DNA of 64,000 bases from Leuconostoc mesenteroides subsp. mesenteroides ATCC 8293 (GTDB taxonomy: Bacteria > Bacillota > Bacilli > Lactobacillales > Lactobacillaceae): NCBI RefSeq assembly GCF_000014445.1, contig NC_008531.1:775001-839000 (forward strand), read 5' to 3'. Of the stretch, positions 53,426 to 62,917 are shown piece by piece. The translations under genes and the position numbers were made by a program. The stretch's first letter is position 1. Each line of letters begins with the position of its first letter. Below the pieces are notes generated by a model. It was not told where the DNA came from, made no database searches, and saw only the letters and a program-made list of their open reading frames with translations.

Positions 53426-53971
53426 ATGAGTGTTTACTTTGAAAGTACGATAGAGAATCATCTTGCTATCGCGGTGACCGAACTAAGCCATGCCGATGAA
53501 ATATTTGAGTTACTCTATAATGATCAAGAAAACATCGGTCAATTTCTTGGGTTTGTGGCATTAACAAAAACAAAAGAAGACGAAGTTAATTATATAAAGA
53601 AAAAAATGCATGGTATCGCAGATGGTACTGATGCCTTGTTTTCAATTATTCGAGATAATCATATTGTGGGTGTAATTGATCTTCATTATATTGATTCAGA
53701 GAACAAAAAAGCAGAGATAGGATATTGGCTACATTCAAAATTCCAGCATCAGGGTATCATGACCAAGTCTGTCCGTAAGATTTGTGAGTATGCTTTTGAA
53801 AATATTGGTTTGAATAAGTTATCATTGTTTGCCGATGTAGAGAATATTGGCAGTAATGCAGTTGCCAAACACGCAGGTTTTTCATATTTGGCAACTCATC
53901 CGGATTACTATGTTCATCGTGGTCAATTGCGCGATATGAATGAGTATTATCTACTCAAACGAGAATTTTAA
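53426..53971 (+). CDS. GNAT acetyltransferase, RimJ/RimL type
   Basis: 181 residues. The acetyl-CoA site region is WLHSKFQHQGIMTKSV, preceded by VGVIDLHYID and followed by LSLFADVENIGSNAVAKHAGF, as in ribosomal-protein or peptide N-acetyltransferases. GAGGGGGAATT precedes ATG 53426. Substrate unknown. Confidence 0.85.
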   Translation: MSVYFESTIENHLAIAVTELSHADEIFELLYNDQENIGQFLGFVALTKTKEDEVNYIKKKMHGIADGTDALFSIIRDNHIVGVIDLHYIDSENKKAEIGYWLHSKFQHQGIMTKSVRKICEYAFENIGLNKLSLFADVENIGSNAVAKHAGFSYLATHPDYYVHRGQLRDMNEYYLLKREF

Positions 53972-54062
53972 ATGTAACAATTAAGCATGAAAACAGTATT
54001 GTTGATTAACCTGCTATATAATTAAGCTAATTAATAGTTAGTTGAATGTAGAGAGGAGAATC

Positions 54063-54971
54063 ATGTCACATAATCAAAAAGAAAGTAGTAAGGCTTTGAA
54101 ATTGGGCATTGGCACCAACAAAGTGGGCGGTCATAATTTATTCGAGGGCCTACAAGATGAAGACGGCTTTGATATAGTTCGGGAAGCATTGGATTCGAAG
54201 GTCCAAATGATTGATACAGCTTATATGTATGGTCTTGGTCGCTCAGAAGAAATCATTGGTGAAGTTCTTAAACATTATCCCCGCTCAAGCTTTGAAATTG
54301 CTACTAAAGCGGCACAAGATCCAGACAATGATTTAAAAATAAATAATACACCAACTTTTCTTAAAAAAGCAGTTGATGATGCCTTGGCAAGACTTCAGAC
54401 GGACTATATTGATATTTTCTATATTCATTTTCCTGATGAAAACACGCCCAAAGATGAAGCAGTTGCTGCTTTAAATGATTTGAAGAAATCTGGGAAAATT
54501 CGTGCAGTCGGTGTGTCAAACTTCAGTTTAGAACAAATTAAAGAAGCTAACAAAAATGGTCAAGTAGACTATGTAGAAGATGCATATAGTTTAGTGCACC
54601 GCGAAGCGGAAAATAAATTATGGCCATACTTGCAAGAAAACCATATTGGTTTTGTGCCATATTTTCCATTGGCTTCTGGATTGTTAACAGGAAAGTACAG
54701 CTTGGCGGATGCTGATAAGTTTGATCAGTTTACAAAAGAGCAATTTGAAACAATTATCTCTGCCTTAAAACTTGTTGAGAAAATATCGGAAAATCACAAT
54801 GCTTCAATTTCGCAAACTATTCTGGCTTGGTATATTGCTAATCCCAGTATCAGTGCGGTTATTCCGGGGGCGCGTAATGCAAGCCAAGTGACCAATAACG
54901 TTGCTACATTAAACATTGACTTAACTGAAACAGAATATCAGCAAATTGACACTGCCTTTGAAAATTTTTAG
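54063..54971 (+). CDS. Aldo/keto reductase
   Basis: 302 residues, TIM barrel. The catalytic set is Asp/Tyr in IDTAYMYGLGRSEE, Lys in EIATKAA and His in IFYIHFPD; GVSNFSLEQI and IPGARNASQV are cofactor-side landmarks. It reduces aldehydes or ketones with NADPH. GAGGAG precedes ATG 54063. Substrate unknown. Confidence 0.92.
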   Translation: MSHNQKESSKALKLGIGTNKVGGHNLFEGLQDEDGFDIVREALDSKVQMIDTAYMYGLGRSEEIIGEVLKHYPRSSFEIATKAAQDPDNDLKINNTPTFLKKAVDDALARLQTDYIDIFYIHFPDENTPKDEAVAALNDLKKSGKIRAVGVSNFSLEQIKEANKNGQVDYVEDAYSLVHREAENKLWPYLQENHIGFVPYFPLASGLLTGKYSLADADKFDQFTKEQFETIISALKLVEKISENHNASISQTILAWYIANPSISAVIPGARNASQVTNNVATLNIDLTETEYQQIDTAFENF

Positions 54972-54997
54972 GTAGTGTTGTACTATAAATTTATATG

Positions 54998-55031
54998 AAA
55001 AAGCAAGTCATATTACTGACTTGCTTTTTTA
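54998..55031 (+). terminator. Intrinsic terminator
   Basis: AAAAAGCAAGTC(ATATTACT)GACTTGCTTTTTT, a perfect 12-bp stem. Confidence 0.93.
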
Positions 55032-55063
55032 CGCTATTCACACTTTAGAAAGAAGGAATGGAT

Positions 55064-55564
55064 ATGGAAAAATATCATCGTGCATTTGGCGTTTATGGCA
55101 TTATTTATTCAAGCAGCAAAGGGATTGTTGTCATAAAAAAGAATGGTGGACCTTACATTAATCGTTTTGATTTGCCGGGTGGTAGTTTAGAAGATGGTGA
55201 AGAATTATCGCTTGCTATTAAACGTGAAATAGCAGAAGAAACAGGTTTGACGGTTCAGAAATATAGTCAGTTGGGAATTACTAGTTTTAAATATCCTTGG
55301 GATTATTTAAATTACCACTATAATCAACACATCGCTGTATTTTATGATGTTGAAAAGTTGTCTGGCAAAATTGAAGAGATAGCACCACAGTTTGATGGGC
55401 AAGATTCATTAGGCGCTGTTTTTATACCGCTTGAAAATATTAGTATTCGTAATGCTTCACCATTGGTTTTAAAAGCAAAGGAATACTTATTGAATAATCG
55501 TCGTTTTGAAGATGAAGATACGATATTTGATGAGTGGACCGTGTTGGAAAATGCTGTATTTTAA
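55064..55564 (+). CDS. Nudix hydrolase
   Basis: 166 residues. The Nudix box is GGSLEDGEELSLAIKREIAE plus ETGL, matching G-x5-E-x7-REUxEExGU. It hydrolyses a nucleoside diphosphate linked to another moiety. ATG 55064, with AGAAGGA six bases upstream, is preferred over ATG 55058. Single gene between two terminators. Confidence 0.9.
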   Translation: MEKYHRAFGVYGIIYSSSKGIVVIKKNGGPYINRFDLPGGSLEDGEELSLAIKREIAEETGLTVQKYSQLGITSFKYPWDYLNYHYNQHIAVFYDVEKLSGKIEEIAPQFDGQDSLGAVFIPLENISIRNASPLVLKAKEYLLNNRRFEDEDTIFDEWTVLENAVF

Positions 55565-55565
55565 G

Positions 55566-55600
55566 AAAAGTACTGATTGTTAACAGTCAGTACTTTTTTA
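55566..55600. terminator. Bidirectional terminator
   Basis: AAAAGTACTGA and TCAGTACTTTTTT pair around a loop of about 10 bases. It separates the converging Nudix and AraC genes. Confidence 0.9.
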
Positions 55601-56494
55601 TTGATGACTTTTACGATATTGATAGGGAGTATTTTCAGTCCATTTTTTAAATTGTCGTGAAAAATGAGCGGGATCTCGGTAACCCAGCGCTTCACTAATG
55701 TCAATCACACTCAAATCAGGCATTTGCAGTAACCGCTTGGCTTGGGCAATTTTTAATTTTGTTAAATATTGTCGTGGCGCGTATCCATAAATTTTTCTAA
55801 ACACTTCTCCGCCATAACTTGGACTAATTTTTAAATCACTATAAATTTTGTCGATACTTAAGCGTGACGAATGATCGCTAACAATGAAATCTTCGTTAAA
55901 ATAACTGTGGATATTTTTTTGCAAAGTAGTTCTTATACCATAAGCAATTGAACTGGCTATTTTAAGTTGTGAGGAGTTAAGTGGTGTGTGTTCTAATATT
56001 TCACTAGAAAATAATTGGAAAATAAAATCAGACAGTAACACGTGAAGTTTCAACTCGTCCTTAAAAGTGTACGCCATATTCTTATTTAGCACATCCCGTA
56101 ATTTGTCCAAACTTTTTATAAGAGGGATATTTTTTAGTGAGCCGTTAGGAAAATTAAGGATACCCTGATTTATTAAATTTGTGACGAATCGTTCATCATC
56201 TAAATTGAAATGAAAATTAAAGTAGGTTGTATTTGTTAGACTTGTTGTTTCGTGCCATACATTGGGATATAAAACCATAATATCTCCAGATTCTAGGCGA
56301 ATTGTATTATCAAAGGCCGTTACATTGATTGCGCCTTCGACAATGTAAAATACTTCAAATGCCAGATGACGTTCAGAAGGGTAGTGCCAGCCAGATTTGA
56401 TATCTTGCTGATGACCGCCAAAGAAAGAGATGTTCCAATCTAATGCGGGTAATCGTATTGAGCCTTGGAGCTCTTTTTTTTCGAATGATTTCAT
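55598..56494 (-). CDS. AraC-family transcriptional regulator
   Basis: 298 residues. An N-terminal cupin sensor (about 20-110; HLAFEVFYIVEG and DIMVLYPNVWHE) is followed by a C-terminal double helix-turn-helix (LKIAQAKRLLQMPDLSVIDISEAL, GYRDPAHFSRQFKKW). It is divergent from the GH42 gene and probably activates that operon on sensing a sugar. GAGG precedes ATG 56494. Confidence 0.92.
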   Translation of the reverse strand: MKSFEKKELQGSIRLPALDWNISFFGGHQQDIKSGWHYPSERHLAFEVFYIVEGAINVTAFDNTIRLESGDIMVLYPNVWHETTSLTNTTYFNFHFNLDDERFVTNLINQGILNFPNGSLKNIPLIKSLDKLRDVLNKNMAYTFKDELKLHVLLSDFIFQLFSSEILEHTPLNSSQLKIASSIAYGIRTTLQKNIHSYFNEDFIVSDHSSRLSIDKIYSDLKISPSYGGEVFRKIYGYAPRQYLTKLKIAQAKRLLQMPDLSVIDISEALGYRDPAHFSRQFKKWTENTPYQYRKSHQ

Positions 56495-56527
56495 TTGATA
56501 ACCTCAAAAAGGGCTGTTTTATCATAA

Positions 56528-56578
56528 ATAAAGCGCTTACATTTAAGATAATTATGCCCCATAATGAAAGCGTTATCA
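56528..56578 (+). promoter_or_regulatory. GH42 operon promoter with cre sites
   Basis: TGAAAGCGTTATCA (56565-56578) matches the CcpA cre consensus TGWAANCGNTNWCA at every position. ATAAAGCGCTTACA (56528-56541) matches 12 of 14. A possible promoter TTACAT (56537-56542), 17 bases, CATAAT (56560-56565) is overlapped at both ends. Strong catabolite repression is predicted. Confidence 0.78.
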
Positions 56579-56617
56579 AGAGTTGTAATTTTATTCTAAC
56601 ACAAAGGAAGGAATAGT

Positions 56618-58642
56618 ATGAACAAAAATAAGGAATTATTGTTTGGCGTTGCCTATTATTTTGAGTATTTGCCCTACGATCGTATTGATCAAGATATCAA
56701 AATGATGCAAGAAGCTAAAATTAATGTCGTCAGAATTGGAGAAAGTACTTGGAGTACCTACGAACCACAAGATGGTGTATTTGATTTTAGCAAACTGATT
56801 TATACGCTAAATAAAATGAGGGATGCAAAGATATCGGTTATTGTGGGCACGCCGACGTATGCATTTCCTACTTGGTTGGCTAGGAAGTTTCCTGAGGTGC
56901 TTGTTGAAAATAACGGGAACAGGTTACCTTATGGTGCCAGGCAGATAATGGATATTACCAGTCCGATTTATCGATATTATTCTGAGCGAATCATTCGTCA
57001 TATGTTGCAGGAAACGGTTGATTACGAGAATATCATTGGCTATCAAGTCGATAATGAAACCAAGCACTATGGTACATCTGCAAGTCACGTACAGGCCGGT
57101 TTTGTTGAAGAAATTAAAGAAAAATTTTCTGGTGATCTTGATACATTCAATAAAGAGTTTGGTCTTGAATATTGGTCGAATCGTATTAACACATGGGAGG
57201 ACTTTCCGAATGTAAACGGTACAATTAACGGCAGTTTAGCAGGTGAGTTTGCAAAATACCAACGTTCATTAGTGAAGGAATACTTAAGTTGGCAAGTTGA
57301 CTTGGTCAATGAGTATAAAAAAGATTTTCAATTTGTAACACACAATTTTGATTTTGAATGGCGTGATTATTCGTATGGCATTCAACCAGATGTCAATCAT
57401 TTTGAAGCAGCTGAACCGTTAGACTTTGTGGGAATTGACGTCTATCATCCCTCACAAAGTCAGCTTACAGGGACAGAAAATTCTTTTGCTGGCGATGTTG
57501 CGCGTTCAATTAAGCATCAAAATTATTTGGTGCTAGAAACGCAGGCACAAGCATTTAAAAGCTGGACACCATATCCAGGACAACTTTATCAACTTGCTTT
57601 TAACCATATCGCCAATGGCGCGAACATGATTGAATATTGGCACTGGCATTCTATCCATAATTCTTTCGAGACATATTGGAAAGGGTTACTGAGTCATGAT
57701 TTTGAACCAAATCCAGTTTATGAAGAGGCTCAAAAAGTGGGACATGACTTTGAACGTTTGTCTGATAAGTTAGTCAACTTAAATCATGGAGCAGACGTAG
57801 CGTTTGTGGTAGATAACGAAAGTCTCACAGCAACATCTAGTGATTGGATAGAGTTTGCGATTGGAAAAGACGTAAACTACAATGATGTATTTCGAAGATT
57901 GTACGATACATTTTACAAATTAAATGTCCGAACCGATATTTTGAATCCAAAGACAATTAATTTGAGTGATTACGCATTAGTTGTCGTACCAATGTTATAT
58001 GTCAGTGACGAAAATTTTTTGAAAGCGTTAAATCAGTACATTCATGACGGTGGCAATGTATTGTTCACGTTTAAAGACGGTGTGACTGATGAACATGTCA
58101 AAGTGCGGACTGATATACAACCAGCAATTATTCGAGAAGCAATTGGTGCGCATTATCACATGTTTGTCGACCCCAACGGTGAGACATTAGAAGATCAAAC
58201 TGGCATATTTGAAGATACTGATTTGCACATCAGTGAGTGGGCTGAATTGCTCGAGAGTGACGGAGCAACAATTTTGGCCTCATATAATAATCATTGGAAA
58301 AAATTTGGTGCTATTACAGAAAACAAATATGGTAATGGTATGGCATGGTATTTAGGTGCTTGGCCAAGCCAGTCTGTTACGAATGCTCTAGTAAAGCATG
58401 TTATCAATCAATCAGGAATTTCCCAATCTGATTATGATGTAACTTTTCCAGTGATTGTTAAATCAGCAAAAAATGAGTACGGCGCGAACATTGATTTTCT
58501 GTTCAATTTTTCGGATACGAGTACAAGCCTTGCTACGCCTTTCTCAGGTATGGAGCTAATCAAACAAGAACATATGGCTCAAGGTAGTCAAGTGACATTG
58601 CAACCTTGGGATGTAAAAATTATAGAAAGAAGTAACAGATAA
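56618..58642 (+). CDS. Beta-galactosidase, GH42 family
   Basis: 674 residues. The catalytic acid is in GYQVDNETKHYG and the nucleophile Glu in LVLETQAQ, within the TIM barrel (to about 390). A trimerisation domain (about 395-600) and a small beta domain follow. No signal peptide, so it acts in the cytoplasm on imported galactosides, often from plant galactan or arabinogalactan. AAGGAAGG precedes ATG 56618. First gene of a four-gene operon. Confidence 0.92.
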   Translation: MNKNKELLFGVAYYFEYLPYDRIDQDIKMMQEAKINVVRIGESTWSTYEPQDGVFDFSKLIYTLNKMRDAKISVIVGTPTYAFPTWLARKFPEVLVENNGNRLPYGARQIMDITSPIYRYYSERIIRHMLQETVDYENIIGYQVDNETKHYGTSASHVQAGFVEEIKEKFSGDLDTFNKEFGLEYWSNRINTWEDFPNVNGTINGSLAGEFAKYQRSLVKEYLSWQVDLVNEYKKDFQFVTHNFDFEWRDYSYGIQPDVNHFEAAEPLDFVGIDVYHPSQSQLTGTENSFAGDVARSIKHQNYLVLETQAQAFKSWTPYPGQLYQLAFNHIANGANMIEYWHWHSIHNSFETYWKGLLSHDFEPNPVYEEAQKVGHDFERLSDKLVNLNHGADVAFVVDNESLTATSSDWIEFAIGKDVNYNDVFRRLYDTFYKLNVRTDILNPKTINLSDYALVVVPMLYVSDENFLKALNQYIHDGGNVLFTFKDGVTDEHVKVRTDIQPAIIREAIGAHYHMFVDPNGETLEDQTGIFEDTDLHISEWAELLESDGATILASYNNHWKKFGAITENKYGNGMAWYLGAWPSQSVTNALVKHVINQSGISQSDYDVTFPVIVKSAKNEYGANIDFLFNFSDTSTSLATPFSGMELIKQEHMAQGSQVTLQPWDVKIIERSNR

Positions 58643-59892
58643 TGGATAAGACAGTAGATGCTCAAATTAAATTGGGCAAAAAAGATGGATTTCGATTCAC
58701 GATATCCTATTTCTTGTTCTCATTGTTGTGGATGGCTGGATTGGCAATTATAGCTGCAGTTCTTTTGCCACAACATTTGCGAAATGTGGTAGGAGCCGAA
58801 GGTTCCACAGCCGTGTTTGGTGTTTTAAACGCAGCAACCGCCATAACCTCATTATTATCAAACTTAATCGTTGGTAATTTATCAGATCGCACGCGTTCTC
58901 GCTTTGGCCAACGTACACCATGGATTGTTGCAGGTGGTGTTATCGGCGGTGTATCCTTGTTTGCTATCGGTCTGTTTCAAAATGTCTGGTTGATCGGTGT
59001 TAGTTACTGTATCAGTATGATTGGTTTAAATATGATGATTGCGCCAGCTATGGCGACTCTGTCAGATCGAGTTCCTGAAAACTTGCGTGCAACGACATCA
59101 GCCTTTTATTCAGCTGGTACTACCGTTGGAACGTCGCTTGGAACCTTGATTGGTGCCCGCTTTATTACGTTACAGACCCCAGGATTTATTACAGCCGGTA
59201 TCCTAATGGGTATTGCAGGTATTGCGACAGTTATCGTTTGGCCACACGAGCGTTCTGCAAAGTCATTACCATCAGTTACAGGTGGCGTTAAGGAATTATT
59301 AGCTTCATTTCGTCCACCGCTTAAAGGCGCCCGTGATTTTTGGTTAGCCTTTACCGGTAGGTCATTATTAATTTTTTCATACTACATGATTTTGAATTAT
59401 CAGTTATATATTTTGTTAAGTTATATTGGTCAAAGTGAAACAGCTGCTGCTGCGACTATTTCGGTCATGTCAATCGTGACAATGGTTGTCGGACTAGTTG
59501 GTTCACTAGTTTCAGGAAGTTTGTCAGACAAATTTGGCCGTCGAAAGCTGCCAGTAAATATTGCAACCTTGCTCATGTCAATTGGGTTTTTGTTACCATG
59601 GATTATGAAGTCACCATTCTCAATGATTCTGTTTGCAGGATTCTCAGGACTAGGTTATGCGGTTTATGGTGCGGTTGATCAAGCGTTGAATATAGATGTT
59701 TTGCCTAACAAGAATGAATCGGGTAAGGATTTAGGAATCTTAAACATGGCAACCACATTAGGCCAGACAGTTGGTCCAATTGTTACGAGTATTTTAGTTG
59801 GATTTGGTGGATATAATTTGGTATCTCCAACAGCTGTTGTTTTTTCTGCACTAGCTATGATATTTATCCAAATGATTAAGTCGACAAAGTAA
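58642..59892 (+). CDS. MFS sugar transporter
   Basis: 416 residues with 12 helices. Motif A appears as GNLSDRTRSRFGQRT in the first half and SGSLSDKFGRRKLP in the second. It shares one base with the GH42 stop (TAATG). Its position inside the glycosidase operon makes it the probable importer of the operon's glycoside. Confidence 0.9.
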   Translation: MDKTVDAQIKLGKKDGFRFTISYFLFSLLWMAGLAIIAAVLLPQHLRNVVGAEGSTAVFGVLNAATAITSLLSNLIVGNLSDRTRSRFGQRTPWIVAGGVIGGVSLFAIGLFQNVWLIGVSYCISMIGLNMMIAPAMATLSDRVPENLRATTSAFYSAGTTVGTSLGTLIGARFITLQTPGFITAGILMGIAGIATVIVWPHERSAKSLPSVTGGVKELLASFRPPLKGARDFWLAFTGRSLLIFSYYMILNYQLYILLSYIGQSETAAAATISVMSIVTMVVGLVGSLVSGSLSDKFGRRKLPVNIATLLMSIGFLLPWIMKSPFSMILFAGFSGLGYAVYGAVDQALNIDVLPNKNESGKDLGILNMATTLGQTVGPIVTSILVGFGGYNLVSPTAVVFSALAMIFIQMIKSTK

Positions 59893-59907
59893 AGGAGAAT
59901 TTAGACA

Positions 59908-61056
59908 ATGATTAAAGGTGTTAATTTAGGTGGATGGCTTGTTTTGGAAAAGTGGATGGCGCCACAATTATTTGATGGTGTGGAAGCAGAAGATGAGTAT
60001 TATTTGCCACGTGACTTAAGTGAAACAGAATACAGAACGCGCATAAATATGCACCGGGCTAATTTTATTACGGAGGCTGATTTCTTAAACATCGCTAGTT
60101 TAGGAATTGACACGATACGTATTCCAGTTCCTTATTTTATCTTTGGTGATGTGCCACCATTTATTGGTGCTATCGATTATCTTGATAAAGCCTTTAGTTG
60201 GGCTGAAGCATATAACCTTAAAATTTTAATTGATTTGCATACAGTTCCTGGGAGTCAAAATGGTTTTGACAATGGTGGTATATCTGGCGTTCAGAACTGG
60301 GCACAACACTCAGACCAAGTAGATTTTGCTATTTCAGTTTTGTGTCGTTTGGCCGAACGCTATGGGCATAGAGTTGGATTATATGGTATTGAAGTATTAA
60401 ATGAACCTGCAACGGCCGAAATGTTTCAAACAATGCTTGATCGGTATAAGCCTCGTGATCCGGAGATGGCATTGGAAAACGCACCGATTACCTTTAAGTT
60501 TCTATACGAATTTTATAAGCAAGCATACATCAAATTACGAGAAGTACTGCCGCTCGACAAGGTGGTTATGTTTCATGATGGGTTTGATATTTCAAAATGG
60601 GCGGACTTTTTTAAGAAAAATGAATTTGAGAATGTTGTATTAGATACCCACCAATACCTAATGATTGCTGAAATGAAGACAGGCGAGTTAACACTTGATT
60701 CGTATCATCAATACATGAATGAGATTGGGGATGCGATTGCTAAGGTTAGAGAATTCGTTCCAGTAGTGGTGGGTGAATGGACTTTGTTTAATTCTTTGGC
60801 CACAGGTTCAGACACCAAAGGTGGTGTTAGTCCTGTTCAACAGGTGTTTGATCAAGAAGTAGAAATTGATCAAAACAATGCACTGAGTATTTATCAAGAT
60901 CTTTGGAACTTACAAATTGAGCAGTGGCAACGTGTCGATGGTTATTTTTTCTGGAGTTACAAAATTAATATTGACACAATTAATGATAAGGAATGGTTCG
61001 GCTGGGATTCTTGGTCACTCGAAAGGTCTGTCAACAAAAAATGGGCCAAGATTTAA
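59908..61056 (+). CDS. GH5 glycoside hydrolase, exo-beta-1,3-glucanase-like
   Basis: 382 residues, TIM barrel. It begins MIKGVNLGGWLVLEKWM, the signature of fungal-type exo-1,3-glucanases and related bacterial beta-glucosidases. The acid Glu is in EVLNEPATAE, the nucleophile Glu in VVVGEWTLFN, and DTHQYL and FFWSYKI line the site. No signal peptide is seen, so it works inside on imported beta-glucosides or diglycosides. AAAGGAGAATTT precedes ATG 59908. The exact linkage is uncertain. Confidence 0.88.
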   Translation: MIKGVNLGGWLVLEKWMAPQLFDGVEAEDEYYLPRDLSETEYRTRINMHRANFITEADFLNIASLGIDTIRIPVPYFIFGDVPPFIGAIDYLDKAFSWAEAYNLKILIDLHTVPGSQNGFDNGGISGVQNWAQHSDQVDFAISVLCRLAERYGHRVGLYGIEVLNEPATAEMFQTMLDRYKPRDPEMALENAPITFKFLYEFYKQAYIKLREVLPLDKVVMFHDGFDISKWADFFKKNEFENVVLDTHQYLMIAEMKTGELTLDSYHQYMNEIGDAIAKVREFVPVVVGEWTLFNSLATGSDTKGGVSPVQQVFDQEVEIDQNNALSIYQDLWNLQIEQWQRVDGYFFWSYKINIDTINDKEWFGWDSWSLERSVNKKWAKI

Positions 61057-61092
61057 ACATACTGAGGCGATTAATTGAAAGAGAGTGATCAT

Positions 61093-62751
61093 ATGTTAAA
61101 AATAAAAAACCCGATTATTCCTGGAATGGCACCTGATCCATCCATCATTAGGGTAGAAAATAAATATTATATTGCTACTTCAACCTTTCATTGGACACCT
61201 GCAATTCAGCTATTTGAATCAACTGACTTAAAAAATTGGCAATTAATTGATCATGTTTTGAAAAAAGAAGAGATCTCTTTGAAGGGAACAAACACACCAG
61301 CAGGAATTTGGGCGCCACATCTATCCTATGATGCACACAAAAAACGTTATTGGATTGCTTATTCGCACATGTTAAACATGGCGGGTCGAGAATTTAATGC
61401 CGATTCGTATGCGCTTTGGTCGGAAAGTATTCACGGCCCTTGGTCAGAGCCAATTTACCTCACATCAATAGGCTTTGATCCATCTATTTTTCATGACGAC
61501 GATGGCAAGAAATATATTGCTATCTTAGAATGGGAGTCAAGGCCAAATTATCAAGCACCAGGGCATATTGTCATAGCTGAATTCAACTTTGAAAAGCAGA
61601 AAATTGTTGGTTCGTGGCATCGAGTGACTACCGGATTTACTTCAAGGGGTGCTGCTGAAGCACCAATAATTTACAAAAGAAATGGTTACTATTATCTTAT
61701 GATTGCAGCTGGGGGTACAGGATATGCCCACGGTGTCGAAATTGGCCGATCAAAAGACATATTTGGACCTTATGAATCACATCCTAGTGGCGAACCAATT
61801 ATTACTTCCTCACCGGAACACCTTTTTTCCCTAGGAGATCCTGATGCTGGGCAATTTGAGATGTACAATCCAAATTCTAATATACAAAAGTCGGGCCACG
61901 GTTCTTTGGTGGAGACACCTAATGGTGAGTGGTACGTTGCCCATTTGATGTCACGCCCATTACCTGGTACGACATTAAATCCATTAGGACGAGAAACTGG
62001 TATCCAGAAAGTAAATTGGACGGCAGACGGTTGGTTACAAATGGCTGACGGCACAAATTTTGCTAAGGAAAATATCGATGGCCCACAACAAGAAGAAGCG
62101 ACAATAAAGTATTCTGAAGATATCACGGAGTACTTTAATGAGCCTCATTATGACAAGCGATTTTTATCCCCGTATCGTTTTCAGAACAAAACATGGGTCA
62201 ATCATTTGGGAAATACAAATTACTTAAGAATTTATGGCGGCGAGTCACTTTTCTCACAAATGAATCCAAGTATTTTAGCTACACGAGCTACATCGTTCAC
62301 TTATTCTCTAGAAACTGAAGTGGAAATTCATCCAGATCATTATTCTGAATCAGCTGGAGCAGGGCTATATTATGATGCTAATAATTGGTTGTATGCAAAT
62401 TTATACTGGTCAGAATCATTAAACGCGATAGCATTAGGTTTAACACAAGCAAAGTTGGGTGAGAAAAAAATTTATCAGTATGTTAAGGTGCCTATTTCAA
62501 ATGGACACGTTCAAATAAAATTTGTCTATAATTTTGGTGAAGCGACAGTGTTTTATAGAATGTCTACCGACGATGAATGGCTGATATTACTAGAAAATGT
62601 TGATGTTAATTATTTATCTGATGAAGGGGTTAATGGTGAAAAAGGTGAAATTGGAGGTTTCACGGGGCTCTTCAACTTCATAGCGGTCACTGATGCACAT
62701 CAGCATGATGGTTACGGCGACTTTTCGTTCTATAAAGTGACGAGTCTTTGA
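61093..62751 (+). CDS. GH43 glycosidase (beta-xylosidase / arabinofuranosidase type)
   Basis: 552 residues. The five-bladed propeller (about 1-310) carries the Asp base in MAPDPSII, a second Asp in GFDPSIF and the Glu acid in GAAEAPII. A C-terminal beta-sandwich (about 355-550; DUF1349-like, SAGAGLYYDANNW) is typical of xylosidase-type GH43. ATG 61093 is chosen over TTG 61075 because AAAGAGAGTG sits just before it. Last gene of the operon. Substrate could be xylosyl or arabinosyl side groups. Confidence 0.9.
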   Translation: MLKIKNPIIPGMAPDPSIIRVENKYYIATSTFHWTPAIQLFESTDLKNWQLIDHVLKKEEISLKGTNTPAGIWAPHLSYDAHKKRYWIAYSHMLNMAGREFNADSYALWSESIHGPWSEPIYLTSIGFDPSIFHDDDGKKYIAILEWESRPNYQAPGHIVIAEFNFEKQKIVGSWHRVTTGFTSRGAAEAPIIYKRNGYYYLMIAAGGTGYAHGVEIGRSKDIFGPYESHPSGEPIITSSPEHLFSLGDPDAGQFEMYNPNSNIQKSGHGSLVETPNGEWYVAHLMSRPLPGTTLNPLGRETGIQKVNWTADGWLQMADGTNFAKENIDGPQQEEATIKYSEDITEYFNEPHYDKRFLSPYRFQNKTWVNHLGNTNYLRIYGGESLFSQMNPSILATRATSFTYSLETEVEIHPDHYSESAGAGLYYDANNWLYANLYWSESLNAIALGLTQAKLGEKKIYQYVKVPISNGHVQIKFVYNFGEATVFYRMSTDDEWLILLENVDVNYLSDEGVNGEKGEIGGFTGLFNFIAVTDAHQHDGYGDFSFYKVTSL

Positions 62752-62772
62752 TGTATTATTTGTTTTAATAAT

Positions 62773-62806
62773 AAATTCCAACATACTAAGTGTGTTGGAA
62801 TTTTTA
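62773..62806 (+). terminator. Intrinsic terminator after the glycosidase operon
   Basis: AAATTCCAACA and TGTTGGAATTTTT pair around a loop of about 10 bases. Confidence 0.9.
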
Positions 62807-62917
62807 TAAGGTGTTATCTAATTATTTGCTAATAAACCTCTTAACATTCAAAAACAGATGTGATAGGATATTTATATCGCTTCAACCGACTAAAATTTTA
62901 GGAATTGAGAATAATCC

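Noticed and set aside
61770..62126. 118-residue minus-strand frame inside GH43
   Set aside because: Fully nested in a well-supported gene, with no start signals or recognisable domain.
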